A DNA stretch of 22,671 nucleotides from CAZVFX01 sp964626565. Its GTDB lineage: Bacteria; Myxococcota_A; UBA9042; CAIXZC01. Shown piece by piece: positions 1 to 7,600 of this stretch (position 1 is the first letter of the stretch; every line of letters starts with the position of its first letter). The notes under the pieces were generated by a model, which was not told where the DNA came from, did not search any database, and was given only the letters and a program-made list of their open reading frames with translations. The translations under genes and the position numbers were made by a program. The DNA is taken from the NCBI GenBank assembly GCA_964626565.1, contig CAZVFX010000115.1, positions 1 through 22,671 on the forward strand, given 5' to 3'.

Positions 1-130
1 CTTCTGTACCACCACCATCGCCACTGCCCAAGTCCGGTTGCCCGGCCCCCTCGTCCCCGCCCCCACAGGCAGCAACAAGGGCAAGAGCCATGACCACAAT
101 CGCGGCAGTTCTTGCCAGTTCCTTCACCAT
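1..130 (-). CDS. Lipoprotein, N-terminal fragment (3' end outside window)
   Basis: The reverse strand reads ATG at 130 followed by 43 whole codons before the window ends. A Shine-Dalgarno GGAGGG lies about 6-8 bases upstream (131-140) and a good promoter lies behind it. The peptide has a basic start (M-V-K-E-L-A-R), a hydrophobic stretch, and a lipobox V-A-A-C with Cys22 as the lipidated residue. After that it becomes a Gly/Asp/Glu-rich linker, which is typical of the tether of a lipoprotein whose folded domain comes later. The export signal is clear, but the function cannot be told because the body of the protein is missing. It is divergently transcribed from the LVIVD lipoprotein. Confidence 0.8.
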   Translation of the reverse strand, partial: MVKELARTAAIVVMALALVAACGGGDEGAGQPDLGSGDGGGTE

Positions 131-156
131 CGTCCCTCCGCTATGGTTGGGGTTGC

Positions 157-185
157 ATTGTAGCCGGGAGAGTAGCGGCTGGCAA
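157..185 (-). promoter_or_regulatory. Sigma-70-like promoter for the left-edge lipoprotein
   Basis: On the minus strand the sequence shows TTGCCA (180-185), a 17-base spacer and TACAAT (157-162). It matches the consensus at 5 of 6 positions in both boxes with ideal spacing. The start codon at 130 follows with a leader of roughly 20 bases. Confidence 0.65.
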
Positions 186-246
186 GCAGCCGTGTTCCCC
201 GTATTGCTTGACCAGGGGTTATTTGTCAGTGGAAGCGGCAGCGCGG

Positions 247-275
247 TTGTCCCGGCGACTGTCGCTAGGTACAAT
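247..275 (+). promoter_or_regulatory. Sigma-70-like promoter for the LVIVD lipoprotein
   Basis: TTGTCC (247-252), a 17-base spacer and TACAAT (270-275). Transcription would start near 282, giving a leader of about 19 bases before the ATG at 301. This placement rules out the longer upstream open frame as coding. The promoter is divergent from the one at 157-185, and the two -35 boxes are about 60 bases apart. Confidence 0.65.
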
Positions 276-300
276 AAACGTGTCCAACCATCAGGAAGGG

Positions 301-2622
301 ATGAACGAAGCAAAGAACATGAACCATTGGCGTCACTGGGTGCTCACTGTCGCGATTGCGGCGCTGTGCGTTGGCGGCTGTGTAGGCGGTGACCTGCTGG
401 GCACCAGGCCCTACCCCGGTGCGCCGGAGAAGTGGCCTTTCGGTTCGGACTCGTCCGCCTGGTATTCCGACGTAACAACCGTCGCTGACCTGTCCCCGGA
501 AACAGACAGTTCGCCACCCGTCGAGCCAGACGCGAGCGCCGAGGTCCTGTCCGACTGGGTCGAGGAGTTCTCCGACTTGTGTCTGGACGCTGAATGCGAT
601 GACGGAAAGATCTGTACTGACGATTCGTGCGACCCGGCGGCCGGATGCATCTTCGAAGTAAACTGCCCGGGGTCGGAGGTGTGCGACTCCGTGGGATTAT
701 GTTGCACGCCTCTAGCCTGCGGGAACCTTGGCCTGGAGTGCGGCGGCCACGACAACGGCTGTGACGGCATTATGAATTGCGGCGGATGCCCTCCGGATCA
801 ACTGTGCAAGGAAGGTGTTTGCAGCTCAGGTGTTTGCGAAATGGAGTGGGTGGACTCATTTGGCGGCGAAGCGTGGGATGTTTTCGTCAGTGACGGCACC
901 GCGTACGTGGCGTTGGGTTTTGGCGGGCTGTACATATTCGATGTTTCCGACCCGGCCGAGCCTGCCTTTCTCGGACGGCTGGACACCCCCGGGGAAGCTA
1001 ACGGTGTATGGGTTGCCGGCGGTTACGCTTATGTGGCGGATCACCATACCGGATTGCTCGTCATCGATGTTTCCGACCCGTCCAAGCCGGCCCTTGTCGC
1101 AACCTACGATACCGGGCACATAACCAGGGGCGTCCAGGTTCTGGGCAACCTTGCCTTTGTTGCGGCAGGGGAAGGGGGCCTGCAAGTTCTTGATGTGACC
1201 GATCCGTCAAAGCCGGCCTGGCTGGGGACCGGCATGGTCTCGCTCGTCTCCGACAAGTCGGGGTCTGCCCATGCGGTGCGGGTGTTGGGGGACCGGGCCT
1301 ACGTCGCCTACTATGGCTACGGCCTCCAGATCTTTGACGTTTCCGACCCTTCCTGGCCGGAGCTGCTGGGTGGCTACATCCCTTCCAGCTATGCCCGCGC
1401 ACTCCACGTTTCCGGAGACACGGTCTACCTCGCCGCGTGGCAGGACGGCCTGGTCCTGGTGTCGGTCGCCGACGTCACCAACCCCCAGGAAATCGCATCC
1501 TTCCCCATGGACAATGCCCGTGGCGTCTATGTAAAGTCGGGCCACGCCTACGTGGCAGACGATGCCTCGGGCGGGCTCCAGGTCATTGACGTCACCTACC
1601 CGGCAGCGCCGCAGCTCGCGGCCAAGTTCGAAACCCAGGGCCGGGCACGCAGCGTGCGGGTGTTGGGGGACCTTGCTTATGTTGCCGATGCTGAGGGAGG
1701 CCTCCAGATCATTGACATCTCAGTTCCCTCTGAGCCCGAACTCCATGGCAGCTACGACACGCCGGGCAAGACCTGGAGTGTGTTCGCTGATGACCACTAC
1801 GCATACGTAGCAGACTGGCAAGGGGGTATCCAGATTCTCGACGTCTCGTCCCCTACCGATCTCAAACCAGCCGGTTCGTATGACACCCCCGGTTTCGCCC
1901 GGAGAGTTATCGCCGAAGACGGGTTTGCCTTTGTCGCTGATTGGGGAATCGACGGCGGACTGGAGATCGTGGATGTGAGCGCCCCCACTGCTCCTCACTG
2001 GGCCGCCACCGTGCCTATGCCGGGAGGCGCGCTGACCGTCCACGTGTCCGACGGAGTGGCCTACGCCACGGACGGTTACGAAACGGTCCAGGTCGTCATC
2101 GTCTCCGACCCGACCGAGCCACAGGAGGCGGCATCCATCGAGACCCCGGGCAGTGCTGAGAGCCTGTGGGCCGTTGACGGATTGCTCTACATCGCGGACG
2201 GTCATGAGGGAATGCGGGTTGTGGACGTATCCGACCCGTTCTCCCCTCAGCTTCTGAAAGAGTTCCCCCTGACCGGGAAGTCCTACGGCATCGAGGTTGC
2301 GGGGGACCTGGTATACATCGTCTCTTCGGCCAGCAACTTCCGCGTCATTGACATCAGCGACCCGGCGAATCCGACCCAGGTGGGAAACTGCCTCACTCCC
2401 AGCAGCGCCGACGGCCTGACGGTGATGGGTGGATACGCCTATGTGGCCGCCACCACCGGAGGTCTGAAGGTGATCAACATATCCGATCCCGAAGACCCTT
2501 TCCCCGCAGGCACCTTTCCGACCCCGGGAATGGCCAAAGGAGTACACGTAGACGGAGGCTATGCGTTTGTCGCAGACCGGGAAGGTGGCATGGCCATTCT
2601 GGATGTGAGCGGTTGCTGGTAA
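301..2622 (+). CDS. Cys-rich lipoprotein with a 14-repeat LVIVD beta-propeller
   Basis: This is a 773-residue exported lipoprotein. The chosen ATG follows AGGAAGGG with short spacing; an in-frame ATG at 319 is the alternative. The hydrophobic signal ends in the lipobox V-G-G-C27. An acidic, Ser/Pro-rich tether follows, then a cysteine-rich segment (about residues 92-180) holding a C-D-D-G-x-x-C-T-D-D-x-C motif and a degenerate C-G-x-x-x-x-G-C-D-G module. From about 181 to the end I count 14 repeats of the pattern G-L-x-[IV]-[IV]-D-[VI]-[ST]-D-P-x-x-P, preceded by A-Y-V-A-D. That is the LVIVD family, known to form beta-propellers. Fourteen units fit two seven-bladed rings. The repeats probably mediate binding rather than catalysis, since no active-site motif is visible. 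The last repeat ends abruptly in S-G-C-W at the stop codon. Confidence 0.9.
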   Translation: MNEAKNMNHWRHWVLTVAIAALCVGGCVGGDLLGTRPYPGAPEKWPFGSDSSAWYSDVTTVADLSPETDSSPPVEPDASAEVLSDWVEEFSDLCLDAECDDGKICTDDSCDPAAGCIFEVNCPGSEVCDSVGLCCTPLACGNLGLECGGHDNGCDGIMNCGGCPPDQLCKEGVCSSGVCEMEWVDSFGGEAWDVFVSDGTAYVALGFGGLYIFDVSDPAEPAFLGRLDTPGEANGVWVAGGYAYVADHHTGLLVIDVSDPSKPALVATYDTGHITRGVQVLGNLAFVAAGEGGLQVLDVTDPSKPAWLGTGMVSLVSDKSGSAHAVRVLGDRAYVAYYGYGLQIFDVSDPSWPELLGGYIPSSYARALHVSGDTVYLAAWQDGLVLVSVADVTNPQEIASFPMDNARGVYVKSGHAYVADDASGGLQVIDVTYPAAPQLAAKFETQGRARSVRVLGDLAYVADAEGGLQIIDISVPSEPELHGSYDTPGKTWSVFADDHYAYVADWQGGIQILDVSSPTDLKPAGSYDTPGFARRVIAEDGFAFVADWGIDGGLEIVDVSAPTAPHWAATVPMPGGALTVHVSDGVAYATDGYETVQVVIVSDPTEPQEAASIETPGSAESLWAVDGLLYIADGHEGMRVVDVSDPFSPQLLKEFPLTGKSYGIEVAGDLVYIVSSASNFRVIDISDPANPTQVGNCLTPSSADGLTVMGGYAYVAATTGGLKVINISDPEDPFPAGTFPTPGMAKGVHVDGGYAFVADREGGMAILDVSGCW

Positions 2623-2627
2623 GCGGG

Positions 2628-2664
2628 CTCCTTCGACTCCGCTACGCTGCGCTCAGGATGAAAT
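2628..2664. repeat. Short dispersed-type intergenic repeat between convergent genes
   Basis: The 46-base gap between two convergent stop codons is almost filled by a sequence that begins CTCCTTCGACTCCGCTACG and continues CTGCGCTCAGGATGAAAT. Its ends (TCCT ... AGGA) are complementary, and the interior repeats CGCT-type units. From memory, sequences of this form (CTTCGACT...GCTCAGGA) are scattered between genes in many unrelated bacterial genomes. Only one copy lies in this window, so the dispersed nature is recalled, not shown. It could also act as a bidirectional terminator, although it has no T-tract. Confidence 0.45.
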
Positions 2665-2668
2665 CTCT

Positions 2669-4648
2669 CTACGCTCCCTCGATAAAGAGAACGCGGGACA
2701 GTTCTTCCGGTGTGGTTACGCCCGCATTCAACAACATGGATGCGTATTCCGCCATGGACAGATACGCGTTGACCTCCCGGGCCGCGGCCTCGACTTCCGT
2801 AAACGAGGTATCCGCGGCCATGATCGCTTTCAACTCGTCGGGAATGCGCAGGGTCTCAAACAGCGCCACCCGGCCCCGATAGCCCCGGAAGTTGCACGAG
2901 GCGCAACCCTTTCCCCTACGGAACACGTAGTAGTCCCCCACGGCCGGAGGCAGCCCGGGAAGCCCCATGGGGTCGATGAGGCGCCGGTGATATTGCACCG
3001 TTTCGCTGCAGCGGGGGCACAGCCGTCGCACGAGCCGCTGCGACAGCACCCCGATTACCGAATTGGCGATGACGAACGCCTCCATGCCCATCTCTTTGAG
3101 GCGGTAGGCCGAAGCGAACACGTTGTTGGCGTGGACGGTGGTGATCACCAGGTGGCCGGTAAGGCCCGCCTCCAGGGCCGCTCGTGCAGTTTCCGGGTCC
3201 CGGGTCTCACCCACGATTATGACGTCCGGATCCTGCCGCAGGAAAGAGCGCACTGCATTGGGAAAATCCAGGTCAACGTGGGGGTTTCTCTGCACCTGCG
3301 TGATCCCGTGGACCATGTATTCGATGGGATCCTCGATGGTGACGATGTTCACCGGCTCCCGTTTCTTCTCCAGCAGCATACTGTATACGGTGGTGGTCTT
3401 TCCCGAGCCGGTGGGGCCCGCCACCAGAATCAGCCCACAGGGCTGTTCCACCATCCATCTCAACGCATCGAGGGTCTCCTTGCCCACCACCAATTGATCA
3501 AGATCGATAAGCATGCTGGTGGGGTCGAGGATCCTTAAAACTATCTTCTCGCCGAAACGGGTAGGTATCGTTGAGATTCGAACATCCACGGTCTTGGTCG
3601 CACCATTGATGGTGAGACGGCCGTCCTGAGGCTTCCTGCGCTCGGCAATGTCCATGCCCGCCAACACCTTAATGCGCGAAAGTACCGCATTCAGGTATGT
3701 GGCGGCCACTTTCTCCGGCCTCAGCATCAACTCTCCGTCGATGCGAAACCGAACATCCAAAGCGCCGGGGAACGGTTCAAAGTGAATATCACTCGCACCC
3801 AGGTCCAACGCTTCGCCGATAATCTTGTTCAGCAGTCGCACCACCCCCGACCCGTCCAACTCCATCTCCTGCAGAGACGCTTCGGCACGAATATCCACCG
3901 GAGATTCGAACTCCAGGTTGTAGTCCTTGTTTCTTACCGCCTGGAACCAGGTTGCTTCGTCTTCGGTAACCGCGATCGCGGTGTTCTTCTGAACCGCGTC
4001 CCGGAACACTCGTTCGAACACTTTCGGGGACACCCGGTAAGGTCGAACCCGCTGGGCGTTCAGCAGCCGGCGCATGTCGGCTTCGATACCCGCAATGTCG
4101 TCGGATGCGGTGGCCACCGTAACCGTCCCGCCATGCATGGCCATGGGAATGACTTTTTTCGCCATCATGTACTTGGCCGGGATGAGCGCAATCAGGTCTT
4201 CATTAAAGACCACGCGGGAGACATCAACGTCTTTTTGCGCCAGGGCCCGCTCCTCAAGGACGCGGGACTTCACCGCATTGCGCAGCAGCAATCCCCGGGA
4301 AAACTGGGCTGACCGCAAGACCAGGGTGCGAAACTGCTTGTTAGGCATAGCCGCAGCTTCCACATCGCACAGCGCCTCCACATCGTATCGGCTTACCGGA
4401 GCGCCTTCCTCCACCTGACCGCCGACAACATCTCCCGGCCGCAAAGTATCGGCCACCGACCTCAACCCCTGATCAACATCCCGGTGGATCAACTGCACCT
4501 CCCCCAGGGTCAAGAAGTACACCTTGTCGATTGCCTGTCCTGCCGAGTAGATCTGGTCCCCTTGCCGAAACGTGGCGATCTCCAGAGAAAGACTGCCCCG
4601 CACCTGCTCGGGAATGGTGGCCAAAATCGGGTGCTCCATGATTTCCAT
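2669..4648 (-). CDS. GspE/PilB-type secretion ATPase with N-terminal CRP-like domain
   Basis: This is a 659-residue cytoplasmic motor ATPase of the type II secretion / type IV pilus family. The ATG at 4648 has AGAGG 7 bases upstream; the longer open frame to 4861 overlaps the preceding gene and is not used. Residues about 8-118 look like a cyclic-nucleotide-binding (CRP-type) fold (F-R-Q-G-D...L-R-P-G-D-V-V). The usual Gly-Glu of the phosphate cassette is not conserved, so nucleotide binding is doubtful. Residues about 140-235 resemble the MshEN/GspE N-terminal domain. The motor follows, with Walker A G-P-T-G-S-G-K-T-T (K417), an Asp box with the core T-I-E-D-P-I-E-Y, Walker B V-I-I-V-G-E-T-R-D (E481), a His box, and a zinc tetracysteine (C544, C547, C582, C585). 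All catalytic motifs are intact. It starts 16 bases after the giant lipoprotein, so it is probably co-transcribed. No other pilus or secretion gene is in the window. Confidence 0.93.
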   Translation of the reverse strand: MEIMEHPILATIPEQVRGSLSLEIATFRQGDQIYSAGQAIDKVYFLTLGEVQLIHRDVDQGLRSVADTLRPGDVVGGQVEEGAPVSRYDVEALCDVEAAAMPNKQFRTLVLRSAQFSRGLLLRNAVKSRVLEERALAQKDVDVSRVVFNEDLIALIPAKYMMAKKVIPMAMHGGTVTVATASDDIAGIEADMRRLLNAQRVRPYRVSPKVFERVFRDAVQKNTAIAVTEDEATWFQAVRNKDYNLEFESPVDIRAEASLQEMELDGSGVVRLLNKIIGEALDLGASDIHFEPFPGALDVRFRIDGELMLRPEKVAATYLNAVLSRIKVLAGMDIAERRKPQDGRLTINGATKTVDVRISTIPTRFGEKIVLRILDPTSMLIDLDQLVVGKETLDALRWMVEQPCGLILVAGPTGSGKTTTVYSMLLEKKREPVNIVTIEDPIEYMVHGITQVQRNPHVDLDFPNAVRSFLRQDPDVIIVGETRDPETARAALEAGLTGHLVITTVHANNVFASAYRLKEMGMEAFVIANSVIGVLSQRLVRRLCPRCSETVQYHRRLIDPMGLPGLPPAVGDYYVFRRGKGCASCNFRGYRGRVALFETLRIPDELKAIMAADTSFTEVEAAAREVNAYLSMAEYASMLLNAGVTTPEELSRVLFIEGA

Positions 4649-4664
4649 ATCGAAACCTCTATGC

Positions 4665-7600
4665 CTAGTAGACGTTCTCGACAGCATACTCCGGCATCGG
4701 AGCCACCACCTTGTGTACCAGCACTTTGTACGGATGTGCAGGCGTGGTGTGCCCCATATTGTTGTAGAAGTCGGTGATCTCCTGGGGAAGCAGCTTCTGA
4801 GAATGCAGGCGCACGTCGTCCAGCAGGCCGTTGAATGTCTCCTGGCCCCCTTCGTTCGCACCCACGAGGCTCACCACCGGATCCGCCACTGCAGGAGCCA
4901 TTTCCTGGCCCTTGGTGACGCTCACTTCCGACCCGTTCACGTAGATCCGCATCAGTTCGCCTTCCGAGGAACTGAACGTCGCGGCCACGTATGTCCAGAT
5001 ATCGTCGGGCACCACGTAATTGTTGGTGACGGCGTATTTCACCATTGACGGTTCGCCGGCATACCGGGCAAATTTCAGTTTCCCGCCAACGTTTTTGAGG
5101 TAAAAGTAGCCCTTCTTGAAAGGAGAGCCGAACTCACTGGCGATGGTGCGCTCACCATTATTGGGTACCTTGACCCAGGCCTCCACCGAAAACGAACTGG
5201 GGGCTCCGTAATTGAATGCCAACTCCGGCAGTTGAACATAGCCGCCATTGGTGTTGATGCAATCCCCGAACTTGCCGGCCGGGTCGGCGGCTGCACCATC
5301 TACGGCGACGCCGTGGCGGCCGTGACTCGACGTGTCCCTGAACTTGCCGTCAGGTCTCAGTTCCCCGGTGTAGGCAAGCTGCACCGCACCGCCTTGCCTG
5401 ATGAACAGGTCGTTTTTCGAAAACACCTCGTTCGCGCCGGGCTTGGTGTAGTAGACGGCCACCGAGTCCACCACCTTGTCGCCGGTGTTGAACCACAGGT
5501 ACTTGGTGGCGGCATCCCCGTTGGTGTCCAGCCAGTGCGGAAACACCGTGGGTTGTGAGCCGGGTGCGAAGCAGACACCGCACCAGCCGTCCACCACTTT
5601 GAAGTCAACCCCGCCGCTGCTGAGGAAACCGGGCGGCGCGGTGGCCGCATCGACAGGTATCTGGTGGGTGAAATCGACCGGGTACGTGCCGGTAATATCG
5701 ATCTGCATGCAGTGCTCCCAATCCCCCAGCCCCGATTCGTCGCAGCATGCGTTCCCACCGCCCCCGACGGTGTTGAAGTCCTCCTGGTCGGGATTCCACA
5801 CATCGGGACAGTTATCGGAACAACCGAAGGTCTGTCCCCCTGCGCACAGCGGGAGTGTCTGCTCCTCCGGCACACCGTCGCCATCCGCGTCCTGGGCAAA
5901 ATCGCCGAGGCTCCAGGAAGGCAGCGGGAGACGAAGATACTCGTCCACATACAGACCGCGGTTCATGATCCGGACCGAGTCCACGCTGCCGTGGACAAAA
6001 TCTCCCACATATGGAGACGGACAGCAGCCGTGGAACGCACCCAGAGTGAGAGGCGTGCTTTCATAGCTGCACTGCACGGGCGGTTCGGGTGGGTAGTCCC
6101 AACTCGTATCGCCCACCGACAGCTTCACCCCGTCCCCGCTGAACGCACCCCGCAGCGCCTGCCACTCACCGGTGGGCCAGAAGGTGTCCGCCGGCGACGT
6201 GAACCAGGCGTCCGACGAGCCCCCGCCTATGTTGTTGTTGCCGATTCCAACGCCTTCGTTCCCGTAAAGGGTGAGGTGGTACGACCCGCTGTCGCCGCCG
6301 TTCTCGCACCAGCACTTGCCCGCCACGGTGCTGCGGAAGAAGCCCTCAGCCGGAGATTCCCACACCGATGCGGGAGCCGCATGCGCTTCAACGGTGAAAC
6401 CTGTCTGGGGTGACTGCAGGCTGGTGCTCGAAGGGACAGCAACATGAGTCCCGATGCCGTTGAACGCCACGGCGCGCCCGTCGATTGCCCCCGTGAACTG
6501 AGGCTCGGCAGCCACCGCCTCGTCGTCATCGAGGTCCATGTACAGGCCGTGGTTGCCGTTGCTGCTGGAGTCCATGGCCGCGGTCCCCCTTCCCTCGTCA
6601 AATCTCCACCAGCCCACGTACCCTGCACACTCGTTGAGCAGCCCCGGGCACTCGTCGCCGCCTCCGGGGTCGGACACCGAGGGAACAAAGGTCTGGGCGT
6701 CCGGGTCCCCCCAGCGCAGGGTGTAGCCGTGGTACGGGTAAGCGCCGTCGACGTCCCCCCGGCTGGTCGACGCTAACAATCGCACCACTGGCAGCACAGG
6801 CAAGGTGTTGGTGTAGAAATAGTCGGCGGACCTGGCCGCGCCGTGGATTCGGACTTCGTCCAATTCCAACAGGAAGCCGGCGGCGCCGATACCGAAACGC
6901 AGCGGGTCGGGGTGCTGCACCGAGCCGAAGCCCCCGGGTATCGGGTCCTCTCCATCGAGCAAACCGTCCAGGTAGGCGAATCCCATCATTTTCGTGCGGT
7001 CCAGGACGCACGCCACGTGGTGCCAGCCACGGTCGTTGATCGTTGTTTCTCCAAAGAACTGCAACACGCCGCTGCTGCTCTTGAAGAGGCAGTAGAGCTT
7101 GTTGGTGGAGATGGCCATGGTGTAAGCCGCGGAGATGGCCGAGTGCTGCTTGTCCACCAGGTACACCGTGCCGGAGTTAGGATTCCCCATTCTCACCCAC
7201 GCTTCTATGGTTTGGGAACCGTCGGCAAAGGCCAGCTCGGGTGGGCTGCCGACAACTGCTGCATCGGCACCCGGGCCGAAGCCAAGCGCACCGACGGGCT
7301 CGCCGAAGCGTCCCTTGACCAGTTCGACGCCAGCATCCAGGCTGGCGTTGAAACCGTTGATGAGGTCCGTGGTGTCGCCGTTGAACCGCCAGTGGGCGAC
7401 CAGCCCCGGCGTATCCGAATCTGTGTTGGGCCGCACCCCCCGCACTTCGCTCCTGGCGTAGAACTCGACGTCGTCTTCCACCGGCAGTTCGGTGACCCGC
7501 ACGTCGTCGAAATCGATCTGTGCACCGGGCAACAAGCGGGTGGCGTAGGGAAGCGCGGACCGGTGATAAATCGCCACTTCTTCAGCCTTCCAAGCCCTGG

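Noticed and set aside
112..300. N-terminal extension of the LVIVD lipoprotein
   Set aside because: It covers both divergent promoters and would bury the lipoprotein signal inside the protein.
1720..2547. A 275-codon minus-strand open frame
   Set aside because: It is the complement of the LVIVD repeats; its apparent internal repetition only mirrors the real repeats.
4649..4861. 71-codon N-terminal extension of the ATPase
   Set aside because: It overlaps the coding end of the giant lipoprotein, is rich in Arg/Thr/Ser/Cys without family similarity, and a good ribosome site precedes the ATG at 4648.
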